A DNA stretch of 64,000 nucleotides, from NCBI GenBank assembly GCA_014925825.1, contig JACGCK010000220.1:1-64000 (forward strand). The letters are read 5' to 3'. The notes beneath the pieces are model-generated. The model had not been told where the DNA came from. It saw only the letters and a list, made by a program, of their open reading frames with translations, and made no database searches. Positions 1 through 10,033 of the stretch are shown piece by piece. The stretch's first letter is position 1; every line of letters begins with the position of its first letter. A program made the translations under genes and the position numbers. The DNA is from Pholiota molesta (lineage: Eukaryota > Basidiomycota > Agaricomycetes > Agaricales > Strophariaceae).

Positions 1-107
1 GATGGTTGTTGGAAGAACTGGAAAAATCGGAAAGAGTCGCCAAGTTACCACAAAGAGATACGAAATTCTTCGGACATGATACAGAATGGTGCCAATGTTG
101 AGACCAT
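1..107 (-). CDS. possible 5' end of a gene leaving the window
   Basis: On the minus strand an ATG at 107 opens a short frame starting MVSTLAPF. It reaches a potential GT splice donor at 48-47 just before an in-frame stop, so a first exon of 107-49 is possible. A TATAAATA motif lies at 204-211 on the same strand, about 100 bp upstream. The fragment is too short for a family call. It could equally be chance open sequence. Confidence 0.2.
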
Positions 108-203
108 GTGGCCACTGGCGGCTGGCCAGCCTTGTTCGAAGACAGAAGACCACTTTCACCACGGCACAAGATGGCAATTTTCAAGCGAAGGGGCGGTACA
201 CAG

Positions 204-211
204 TATTTATA
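204..211 (-). promoter_or_regulatory. TATA-like box on the minus strand
   Basis: TATAAATA reads on the minus strand about 100 bp upstream of the ATG at 107. Spacing suits a core promoter for the possible gene leaving the window at its left end. The evidence is the motif alone. Confidence 0.25.
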
Positions 212-292
212 GTCATGACAAAAAGAGGGAAACAGACAGACAGTAAGGCAGACCAGTCAACTTTGGTAAAACGTTGTCCAAGAAAGATGCCA

Positions 293-309
293 AGCGCTGA
301 GCGCTGAGC
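293..309. repeat. GAGCGCT short tandem motif, copy 1
   Basis: Two overlapping copies of the self-complementary core AGCGCT linked by GAG. The same motif recurs in three other intergenic places (9301-9323, 25392-25417, 41619-41632). Confidence 0.5.
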
Positions 310-1080
310 TATCATCCAATCAGAGCAGCTCTGAGCAGCTCTGTCGTCGGCATACATCGCCTAAGCAGCCTCACGCCCGCTGCTTGAGAAGTCAGCATTT
401 CGAATCGCCGTTTTGTCGCAGTTATCCAGGCGATCCAGGGTCTAGGTTGGTTGCGATGAAGTCCAGCGGGAGGATATAAAAAAAGTTAAACTTAGGATAT
501 AACAAGAGTGTGTTCTACGTGTGTGTGAAGTTGGGCCCCTTGAAGAACTTGAAGACACGCTTGCAGAGCCTAGAGGTCATCGAAATTTTCGACACGTTTC
601 GGATCGGTGGAGGCGGACCGCCGCACAGCCACTGCCGACGACACTTAGTTTGTACTTACTATCCTGTACTGTCGCATCCTGCATTACCAGACTCAAGTAC
701 GTATGAAATATGAAATGGCGATGTTACATAAATTTCTACCTTTCTTTTCATCCGACAATTCTTTAAAAAAAAATCCAAATAAACTTGAGTAATACTAGAT
801 GTCAATTTGTCAAAGGACTTGAAGCATATTTACATCGTCATGATCATCGTGGTTATCGAAACTATTTTCTTTTCATTGTATCCGGCTCCTCTCCAAAAAG
901 CATAGTGGGAGCATACTTACATGATGTAGGCCGAGGGCGTAGGCAAGCGTGCAAAGATTCACAATGTTCACAGATGTTTACGTCGACATCAAACCGAGAG
1001 CCGGAATTTGGAACAAATACATCGCTGCCTCCATGCCGTCTCCGCGAAAAAAGCTGTGCATCGGCGGCACCCACCGGTCG

Positions 1081-1088
1081 TATAAAAG
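1081..1088 (+). promoter_or_regulatory. TATA box of the PI-PLC-like gene
   Basis: TATAAAAG lies 75 bp before the ATG at 1163. It is a near-consensus TATA box at a spacing that leaves a short 5' leader, and it supports that start codon. Confidence 0.6.
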
Positions 1089-1162
1089 CGGAGGTCCTGC
1101 TCGTCGCGTAGGTTTTCCCCAAGAGCTGGCCTCGACAACAACCCCCTCACCTCAAAATTACA

Positions 1163-2656
1163 ATGCTTTCGTCGCTGCGGCTGGCCGCTTTCACTCTCAT
1201 TTCCTCGCTCTCAGTTCAACGGTCCTTGGGCTCGCTATTCCATCGAAGAGGTACATTTTTTACGCAACGTGGACGCTGTGGGACGATGAGCTGTCAGGGA
1301 ATTTCGAAGAACACTAGGAAGGCAATGCTTGTTCCTTTCCTATTGTGTAGAGATCAACTTTGTAATGGGCACGCAGACTTGTGTGATCGTAAATACGGAA
1401 ACACGACTTTCTTGGGGTCGCATGATTCTTTCGCGATCAGTGGCAATCCTTTTGCTCGTAAGTTCACGGGCTCCTCTTCTCCCCTCTAGGAAAGAAGTTA
1501 ATGTGTGCTGATTGTACCGTGAATTCGTAGTGGCGCGGAACCAGGAAGTCAATCTCAAGGCCCAACTGACACTCGGGGTCCGGATGTTGCAGCTCAAGGG
1601 CATATGTATGGAGCGACTCTCACTCTACACATTGACGCTCATAACTCACTGTTATGTATAGGGTTGGCAATGAACTCCATTTCTGTCATACCAGTCAGTC
1701 TTTAGTCTTTCAGCGTGTTGCTTTGTCATTAATCGTGATCTTCTTCTCTAATTCTGTTCTATTCTAAGCCTGTGTAAGTCGCACCACCCGCTCCATATTC
1801 AATGGCCAGTCCTTGCTCATATAACCTCAAAATTTAGGGACTTTTCGATGGTGGATCAGTAGAGAAGTACCTGAAGAAGGTCAAGCGTTTCTTGGACAGG
1901 CACCCAAATGAAGTCCTCACGCTCATCCTCACCACCCTGAGAACGTCTCGATTGGCAAGGTTTGGAAACCGATCTTTGACAAAACCGGTAAGTGTCTCTC
2001 CTTATTCGGTGTGATCTGAGACTTACTTCGATCTGGTAGGCATGTCTGAAATCGCTTATGTCCCTCCACAACCGATTATGTCGCGCGACGACTGGCCGAC
2101 CCTTGGCGAGATGATCGACGCAAACAAGCGGGTTGTAGTGTTCATGGACCACGGCGCTGAGAACCGGAATAACCCTTCGGTCGACTTTATCCTGCCCCAG
2201 TTCCAAATGGTGAGCTCGATCTCATATCTCACGACCTCGAGTTTCGACAGCGTGAACTGACAATTATATTATTTGTAGATGTGGGAGGACACATACGACC
2301 CGACCAACCAGGCGTTCCCCTGCAAAGTCGATCGCACCTCCGGCCCTCTCGCCCCCAGCCAGCAGCTCAGCTTGATCAACCACAACCTCAACGCCAACAT
2401 CTTCCCTATCGGCCGTGGCATCCTTATCCCTGACCGGTTGAACAGCCCCCGCACCAACGGTATTGGCTCGTGAGTTCCCGTAGCACCAATTATGCATGGC
2501 TTTGGTATTGATCTCACGCCTTGCAGGATCCTGAAGCACTCCGCGCACTGTGCCCCCTTCGTCGAGGACCGCAACCCTAACTTTGTGATGCTTGACTACG
2601 TCAATGTCGGGCAGGGATTCGCTGCTGTTAACCGCTTGAACGGGATCAGCTACTGA
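1163..2656 (+). CDS. PI-PLC X-domain-like phosphodiesterase (secreted)
   Basis: Member of the PLC-like phosphodiesterase superfamily, whose enzymes cleave phosphoinositide or related phosphodiester head groups. The N-terminus MLSSLRLAAFTLISSLS looks like a signal peptide. CNGHADLCDRKYGNTTFLG and GSHDSFA carry the first active-site His. GLFDGGSVEKYLKKVKRFL and the C-terminal FVMLDYVNVGQGF match the family. A TATA box is 75 bp upstream and AATAAA lies at 2756-2761. Introns are read at 1251-1352, near 1463, 1651-1837, near 1987, 2210 and 2470. Two places need a one-base correction: a base is missing near 1600 (LQLKG to HMYGATL) and another near 1934 (expected LTNPENVSIGK). Both losses look like sequence errors, but a decaying gene is possible. 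The usual CHTSC motif reads as AHNSL here, so activity is uncertain. Confidence 0.75.
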
Positions 2657-3093
2657 GGCCATCCTTTGAGGTTTTTTATGACCTATGATTATGATTGATG
2701 ACCGCTTGCGACTACGTTGTAATTTGAGGGTTTTTTCGCTGTGCGAAAAGCAAATAATAAAACGTTTCTTGTCGTCTATTTGGATTTGTGACATTGAGTG
2801 GACTCGACGTTTAGGAAAGGGGAAGAAGTAGTAACAGATACCAACCGGTTACTGGTGAGCTCTAAAGAATTTATCCCAAGGATTTGCCATGATTGCAAAC
2901 CCAAGTACTTATGTACGCAGAACACGTGTGAATATGCCAACTTTCCTCGTTTCCTTTCTCCTTCTACCTCAGAGTGCCGCATTGATCTATAAGGTCTGTT
3001 TTAAGAGACTATCTAATCGTTATTATCGTCGCGCTGATACCACCATTCATTTACGCAGCCGCCCTTTACCATCAGCTCCGGAATAGCGAACAC
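2657..3093. other. intergenic with 3' end signals
   Basis: Holds the 3' flank of the phosphodiesterase gene with AATAAA at 2756-2761 and then the leader of the F-box gene at 3094. Nothing else recognised. Confidence 0.5.
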
Positions 3094-4693
3094 ATGTCCA
3101 TCCATTGTCCATTCTGTTCTCATCCCTCGGGAGGCAAATACCGTTGCGATCCCGCAGAGCCCTACATGTGTGGCCCATGTCAAAAGCTTGTAGACCTGGA
3201 CAAGAGAATCGAAGAGTCAAGGACGGTACTTATCGACTTGATCAGCGAGCGGCAGAGACTGACTGAGGATGCGAACCACAACCACGATCGGCCTCCCAAT
3301 AGCATTCACGTTCTGCCCTCGGAAATCATGGCTGACATCTTCGAATTAGTCGTTGATTCCAGCGGCGTCGTGGGTCACTTGCAATCGCCCAACAAATCAG
3401 GACCCTTCACAGCCATTGTTCCATTAGACTTTATGGCCGTTTGCCAGCGGTGGAGGACCATAGCGCAGTCAGTGCCGCAGCTTTGGACAACCATTCCCCT
3501 TGATTGCATATCGCTTACATCGTCGATGCTCAAAGAATGGATAGACCGCACTGGGGATCTTCCTCTCTCGGTCCGCATCAATCAATCACACATTTCTAAA
3601 TGCACTGTTTCAGCATTTCAGTTTCCAGACTCCTTCCGCGACTCTTCCAGCCGTTGGGTACGCCTTTACTGCGATGGCCTCCCTATTTTGTCGCGGCTCT
3701 TTGTAAACTTGACCCTTCCGAAATTGCGTACGCTCATACTTCATTTGACGCGGGTTTACTACACCTATCAACAAAGCGAATTCTTCATCAATCCTATGCA
3801 ATTGAACACTCTGAAATTCGACTCTGAAATTCAGCTCGGGGACATAAAACTTGATTGGCAGCACCTCACGCAACTGGATATGCATGGCATACCCTCCGAT
3901 TGCATTGAAGCCTTTCGCAGAGCACCTCATCTTACGCATTGCACTTTCGCAAGCTCGAGTCGAGATTCGGATACCTTCCCTTTTCCACAAACGCCTATTG
4001 TGCACTCCGGAATCCAGTTTCTCGATTTTCCGGGTCGGGTTCCGCATATAAGAAAATTCTTCAACACTTGTTGTGCCCGTCCTTGAAGACTATCATCCTT
4101 CACAATTCCCGGTCTGGTGGACTACCTCAAATTGTCGAATTTCTGAGGAACTCCGGATGCTCTTTGGAGACTCTATCGCTTCTCGGCCAGGAATCACTCT
4201 ACAAAACGGATATTTCTTCATTATGTCATGGGATACCGACGCTGCAGCATTTACATGCAGATTTTTTAGACCGTTATTATAGACACGCCTCGACAAACAA
4301 TTCGGTATCAAAAGAATTATTCGCACACCTCGAAATATTCTCGAAAGCCAACGGGAAAATGGGGCCTCGTTTCCTTCCTGCTCTCCGTACATTGACCTTG
4401 GAGCTGCTCTTTCCAAGCTCCGATTGGAAAACTCTCCAAAACTCTTTGGTGGTCCCACTACGGATATATCACAACGCTGCAGGCATACACTTGAGTCTGT
4501 CGTCATTTTGTCATCGTATATTCGTGGCGCAGTTGATGAAGTTGATGATGAGACACTGAAGAACATCATGGGCTTGCGCGAGGCGGGAGTGGAGTTGAAG
4601 GTCGGGTATTGTAAATCTGATGCAAAAGACAGGATTGATCTCGCGATTGAAAAATATAATGGGGTAGCACAGAATACCTGTAGCAATATCTGA
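3094..4693 (+). CDS. F-box protein with leucine-rich C-terminus (frame broken twice)
   Basis: Agaricomycete F-box family: the F-box recruits substrates to an SCF ubiquitin ligase and the C-terminal leucine-rich part binds targets. A CxxC pair sits near the N-terminus (MSIHCPFCSH), then a short coiled coil and the F-box HVLPSEIMADIFELVV near residue 70. Family sequence continues past the first stop in another frame (KKILQHLLCPSLKTIIL, then LPQIVEFLRNSGCSLETLSL) and ends in a third frame (TLESVVILSSYI to LREAGVELKV). Each switch equals one missing base, near 4030 and near 4440-4490. Alternatively GT-AG introns at 4000-4052 and 4449-4495 would restore the frame, but the first would remove conserved VHSGIQFLDF. 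I favour indels, either assembly errors or a young pseudogene. Confidence 0.65.
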
Positions 4694-5353
4694 AGGCATT
4701 TGTTGTAGTCGATCGTTAGGGCAAAGATATCTCGGAATCGATTGAAATTAACTCCCAGTCTCTTCAAAGTTGTACATGTGTTTGAATTCTCTTCCAAATT
4801 TGTCGGGTTTAAGAATAACTTTGCAGTAAGTACGAATTGAGGGTTACAAAATACGATGCTGAGCTTTGCTAATGTTGCTTGAACGAACTCGCTTGCGCCT
4901 CACTCCATTGCCCATTCTCCACAGTGCTCTCAATGCAGCTTTAAACGCTCTCGCGATACTGATACAGCCATGTAATAATATTATCGCGGTCACATATATT
5001 ACAGGATACAAAGATAAGTCAAATTCATTTGGACACAAGAAAGCTACTTCTACAACAAGTTAATTGAACATGATCTCAAACAGCAGTGTACTATTGATGC
5101 TGGTACCCGCCGCGCCTTCTGTCGACAGCCGGTCACCTCACTTTGGTGGTAGACTCTGGGTAGACTCTACTACACTCTACAGTAAGCAATCCACCGAGAT
5201 TGTGTACCCAAGAAATGTTAGTTACATAGATTAATCCCAAGCCGCTAATTTACAGTCCAATCGATAGAAGTCCGTATGCAAGGAAAAATCGTATACATAC
5301 TGTCTTTACAGAACGAATAAATCTCGGCTCGCCCCTCGCATTGACCTTGATTC
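4694..5353. other. intergenic, nothing recognised
   Basis: Space between the 3' ends of two convergent genes. No frame, repeat or RNA gene that I can support. Confidence 0.5.
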
Positions 5354-6091
5354 CTACGCCTGGCTGATGCCCTCAGCACAAAGGCCGCATCCAATGCATT
5401 CCAGACATGCTAAATCGGAAGTGTTAGAAGGCTTAGTCTCAATTTCTCAAATATAGCGATAACGCACCCAGGCCTCCACAACAGGCGCACAGATAACACG
5501 GGCAGCAACAGGGATTCTCAAATGCACCTTTCCGAGCATCAAATGTCAGCGAAAATCCTTGCAGCTGGCATTTTGAATGCTTACCTCGACAGCACCAAGC
5601 ACTCAACATGACAGCCAGAATAACGACGACGAGCAGGCCCACAAAGACGATGATGAGATACACTGGCGGCGCGCATTAGCTACGTTCTCGGAAGTAGAGG
5701 GGAGATCCATTCAGAAGCACCACTCACGTTTGCGATTTACGAAGGTTGATCCGCTACCAGTACTTCCACTCGTGGTGTCACCAACGGCTCGAGATATCAA
5801 GGTATCCAACCCCCATTCACCAGCACCGTGGCCTGAAGCGCAACTAAACGCGAGCAAGCCTCCCAGGAGGAGTAGAGCCACTACGAACGGTATGAGAAAA
5901 CGGCGCAAACGACCATTGTGGCATCGATGGTGGTGCGGTTCAGATGAGTCCTGTTGTGAACATGAATGGTCGTGGCCGTGGCACCCTTTCTCTGAAGACA
6001 CCATTGAAGGAGCCTTGAGATCCATGGGCAGGTCATTGCTCGCACGAGGCTGTTCGGTAACGGATACCGGCGAGTATTTGGCTGAAGACAT
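5354..6091 (-). CDS. small two-helix membrane protein with Cys-rich tail
   Basis: Four exons (6091-5728, 5662-5585, 5527-5468, 5409-5354) give 185 residues with clean GT-AG junctions. The N-terminal third is polar, with a His/Cys-rich patch (HGHDHSCSQQ, EPHHHRCHNGRL). A hydrophobic segment FLIPFVVALLLLGGLLAF follows near residue 85. A second one, YLIIVFVGLLVVVILAVML, is near residue 125. The tail contains about 12 cysteines in CCCPCYLCACCGGLACLEC and IGCGLCAEG. I recall similar Cys-rich tails in uncharacterised Agaricomycete proteins but know of no function. The tail could bind metal, be palmitoylated or form a disulfide cap. No promoter motif stands out. Confidence 0.75.
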
Positions 6092-7088
6092 CGAGGAGAT
6101 AGTAGTGGTCGTAACGTAGAGAGAGAACTAAAGCCTAGATTTGCCTTCTTATGCCTCACGAGTCGTCAAGATGGCCCAAGCGGGAGAAAAGTGGGATGGG
6201 GAACCTAAAAAAGGATGTGAAATCGATCAGCTTGAAGGTTCCAAGCTTTATAGCCTTAGGCTTTCATATCTGGGTGTTCCTTCGCGGTCGCCTCGTGGCT
6301 GTACTTATCCAGAGAAGTCTTGTCCGCAGTACGTCAAAATGAGTACATGGCTATGCTGGAGTGCCGCTGCAACGGACACTTCCTCCCGCACTAAAGTATC
6401 ACGACGTCATAGAAGGTGGTCTATTTTTAGAATATACAATCGCACCAAAATCCAACCAAAATCGCACAATTGCAACATTGGAAGGTACAGCTGTACAGTA
6501 AGTATGTCCCTTCTCGATTTGTACAAGACAGAGGGCACCAACCTAACCGTCAAACCGCTACAAACAGCTAAAATTTGCGTAGAAAACACATTGTACTACT
6601 TAATTGCAATGCGCATTGCAATTAATGCGCAGCGCATTTGCCTTCCATTGCCCAGCAAGTACTTGGCAAGTACTCGGTAATATCTGGCCGAAAGATTAGA
6701 CCAGTGCATTGAGTAGAATAGCCAATAGATTTAGTTTATACCTAATTCAATTATTTCTGGGAACGCAACGGATGTCGGATAGGCAGCTATTCTTGTAAGT
6801 TGTAGAGTTTGATGGTTCAAAACTTTCCTTTTCACTAGAAAAAAACCGGATAGACATCAGCTCACGTCAAACAACTTTCTAGTGAAGCATCAACAATCGC
6901 TCTAATCGTGCTGGCAGCTGGACGACCAGCGATGGTCGTGTGATGGGGTGATCATCATGTCGACCTCCGACGACAAAGGATACACAGCATCACGTGTCCG
7001 TTTCGATGTGAGGAGCAGTGCCCAGCATCCACAGTTTGAATTAGATATTCTATATTCTCAACTATCACTACACTTACTACCTACACTT
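6092..7088. other. intergenic region with a perfect palindrome
   Basis: Divergent promoter space between the Cys-rich membrane protein and the TPR/zinc-finger gene. It is AT-rich and holds the palindrome at 6600-6625. No gene supported. Confidence 0.5.
6600..6625. repeat. 26-bp perfect palindrome
   Basis: The half-site AATTGCAATGC is followed directly by its reverse complement, extended by one more pair to 26 bp without a spacer. A further GCGCAGCGC motif follows. It could be a binding site for a dimeric factor or simply unstable DNA. Confidence 0.7.
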
Positions 7089-8765
7089 ATGTCGCAAAAC
7101 GAAGTCGCTACCACAAAGCCCGAGACTGGCTCTCCAAAGGAAGTGTTGGAAGAGACTTCTTCCGTCTCGATCGTTGTAAACAACGCGGAAGCGACCAAAC
7201 CTTCTTCGGAAGTGAAGGAGGGAACATTGGAGGACTCGGTTAGCACGACACCAGCGGCGTCTGTGAATGTCGTTCTCTCACCACCAAAGACAACGGAGGA
7301 ATTGATCGCGGCACGCGCGCTCAAACGGGCTGCGAGGAAGACTGCTGTTCACGAAAAGGCTGAGGGTCATAAGCGAGCGGTCAGTCATTTTAGCATTGCA
7401 TGTGCAGTCTTTTTCTTATAATATGAGATAGGGAGACTTGTTGTTCGAAGCTAAGAAATACAAAGCCGCGTTTCCACACTATCTAGAAGCCACCCAGCTT
7501 TCGTCATCGAATCCAGTGTACTTCATTAGTTTGGCGGGTGCTTATCGAAAGCTTCAATGGTACGTGTTCACGGAAATGCGTTTGAGTGAAATTTTTTAAT
7601 CGGGTGCAGGTATGAAGAAGCTGCCTACGCAGCCACTCGCGCATTGACACTCGATCCCAAGAACTCAGAGGCACGCTATGTGCGCGGCGTCGCACGGATG
7701 GAGCAGCGTCTCCTCAAGCCCGCGCGGATCGACTTCGAAACCGTCCTCGAGCACGATCCCCAGCATCTCCGCGCCCGCGCTGCCCTGACCGAAGTGACGC
7801 ACTTCATCGAGACGAGCGGCCAGCTGGGCACGCACGCGCTCTCGCCCAACCCCGTCGAAGAGCTGACCAAGGACCTCGACTTCGGGTTCCCCCACTACGA
7901 CCAGGATGCGCTGGAGATCGCGTCGGTCTCGGACTCGAGCGACTGCAACCACGTCGGCAACGGCGTGCAGTGTCGGTTCTACAACCACGAAGGCTGTGCG
8001 CGGGGCACTGCCTGCGTATTCTCGCACGCGCCTGATGAGAAGAGCGTGCGCGATGATCTGTGAGTGGTTATATCTCCTCTCGGTATTCACGTTCTAAGCA
8101 GTGCAACAGCGGCCAAAATGTCTGCACCTACTTCCTTCTCGACTCTTGCAAGTTCGGCGCGGCGAAATGCATCTACTCGCACTCCAAGGAGGCGCTACCG
8201 AAGAGCGGATGGTGGACTACCCCCGAGCAGATCGCAAAAGTCAAAGAAATGATGGCAGTCGCCGAGCAGAAAAATCGCGAACAGCGGCAGCTCGAGGCGG
8301 AGCGGTGGAAGGCGTACTTGAAGACAGTGAAAGGTGCTGGCAGGCCGCCTAAGTCTGCTGGGATCAAAGGTGGCAACAAGAAGGCGGAATGCAGCGTGGA
8401 GGCAGAAAAGACGACCAAGGAGCACGCCGAGAACGTCCCGACAGACGTGGCAGCAGATGCCGGTGCAGACACAAAAACTGAGGACGACAAGGAGAACAAA
8501 AATAAACAGCGACGCACACGCAAGCCCCAGCCTGTTAGAAGGAAGAAATCTACCGCCCCTGTGCCTCCTTCTGCAAAGCCTGCAGACGAAGCTGTTCCCA
8601 CTGCCGACAATTCTATTCCCGCTACAACTGCGGCTTTTACTGACTACCAGCTGAATACTCCGTCTGGGGACGTTAATCCCGTATGTGTCCTTTCTATATC
8701 ATCTTTGCTAGATATGTACTGATGTCCCTTTCTATTAGGACACATCTATCACACTGGTATACTAG
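7089..8765 (+). CDS. TPR protein with two CCCH zinc fingers
   Basis: Five exons (7089-7379, 7432-7559, 7610-8059, 8110-8680, 8739-8765) give 488 residues. After a low-complexity acidic N-terminus, two to three tetratricopeptide repeats run from about residue 98 (AKKYKAAFPHYLEATQL, then WYEEAAYAATRALTLDPKN). Two CCCH fingers follow near residues 260 and 295, with spacing C-x7-C-x5-C-x3-H and C-x7-C-x6-C-x3-H. The tail is Lys-rich and disordered. CCCH fingers usually bind RNA and TPRs bind proteins, so an RNA-associated adaptor role is likely, but I cannot name an orthologue. The third intron is placed at 8060-8109 because only that acceptor joins both fingers in frame. Confidence 0.85.
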
Positions 8766-10033
8766 ACTCATGGGTTCCAATCGCCACTCTTTCTACAGCA
8801 TCATCAGTTTGTCATTTTTGTTACCTTGCCACCTTTTTTTGCTTTCGTTTTGCACGCCACGGAATCTGCCTCGCAAGTTCCGGTTTTTGTTATATATGAC
8901 ACTATATATTTCTTGGAGTTTATCCCACCCCATGCCACTGTCACCGTGTTCTATTCTATCTACCCGTATTGTACATATGATCTATCCATCATACCACATT
9001 TTTGAAACCGTCTAAATTGCAACTCAATGGTTCTTCATAGACGCAGACCGTGAACTCTGATCTGAAAGTTTGGATCTGAAGGACTCGATAATTCGGCATG
9101 AATCCAAAGAAGATTTCGCAGTATAATCGAGGGCTCTCCAAGCGGTTACAACCCACTGGTCAAGATATGCCCTGGGCCTGGTGTGCCTTTTGACCACAAA
9201 ATCCACCTGGGGCAGATTGCCGACAAAACCGTGATGACGCAAAAGTTTGCGAATTAGACTCAAGCCCCGCACGAGGCCACACGGCGAAACTGTCATCGCT
9301 GCTGAGCGCTAGGCGCTGAGCGGCTGAAGAGCTTCATATGGGCCATCAACTTGCAGACAGGTACCGTCATCTAGCTTCATATCCGTCCTCTTTGTTACCT
9401 TTGCTGACATGCACGAAATCATCATTCAGTACCTGTGCACAAGCTTCAAAGCTTCAAGGGCCGTCAAGCGCTCACCAGCTGCCGGCAAGAACAATTTTTG
9501 TCGGACTTTCGACCTTTCGTACGTTCAGTTTTGCATTTTATTCGTAGACTACGTTAGTACCTTTGACCGTATTACAGATTTCCGAGAGCCTGAAAGTGCG
9601 TGCGCCCCTTCTGGCACTTTCCTCGGATTTGATCCCTATGTGCCTTTCGCAGAAGAAAAATATATGGCAAGAAGAATGATGAATTGATCCTCACGAAAGC
9701 CTACGAACTTCGGAGTCTGTTCCCCAGGAGCCCCTAAGGGAGCAATTCCTGCAATACCCTGCTGTTCTCTATGTAAAACGTCTTGAAGCCTCGGACTCCT
9801 AACTTCCATCATGATATTTGTATTGTGATCCTTTACATATGTATATGGGCTTTGATTCTCCTGAATCTGCCATATATTTCTCTGTATGACCCTCGTGTAC
9901 AATGCTGACGGCAGAGAGGTTATTATAAACGCACACCGGAATTCTTCTAGACCGCTGGCATTTAAAAAGCTTCTTGAAGCTTTCCTTTCCCCAGCTCTCG
10001 TCACTCTTTCTAGCCGCTGTTACCGTCGATAGG
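8766..10033. other. intergenic, one weak ORF and a GAGCGCT motif
   Basis: Starts with the 3' flank of the TPR gene. A 90-codon ATG frame on the minus strand (9296-9024, starting MTVSPCGLV) shows no family I know and is probably chance. The GAGCGCT motif is at 9301-9323. The end is the promoter of the peroxidase gene, with a TTTAAAAAG stretch at about 9960. Confidence 0.45.
9301..9323. repeat. GAGCGCT short tandem motif, copy 2
   Basis: GCTGAGCGCTAGGCGCTGAG, an imperfect tandem of the same core found at 293-309, 25392-25417 and 41619-41632. Confidence 0.45.

Larger units (their letters stand above)
108..1080. other. intergenic, no supported gene
   Basis: Apart from the TATA-like box and the GAGCGCT motif, I see no frame with family resemblance here. 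The last part is the promoter of the phosphodiesterase gene that starts at 1163. Confidence 0.5.

Noticed and set aside
4000..4495. Two GT-AG introns (4000-4052 and 4449-4495) that would rescue the F-box frame
   Set aside because: They restore the frame arithmetically, but the first deletes a segment conserved in the family and both have weak internal signals. Kept only as an alternative.
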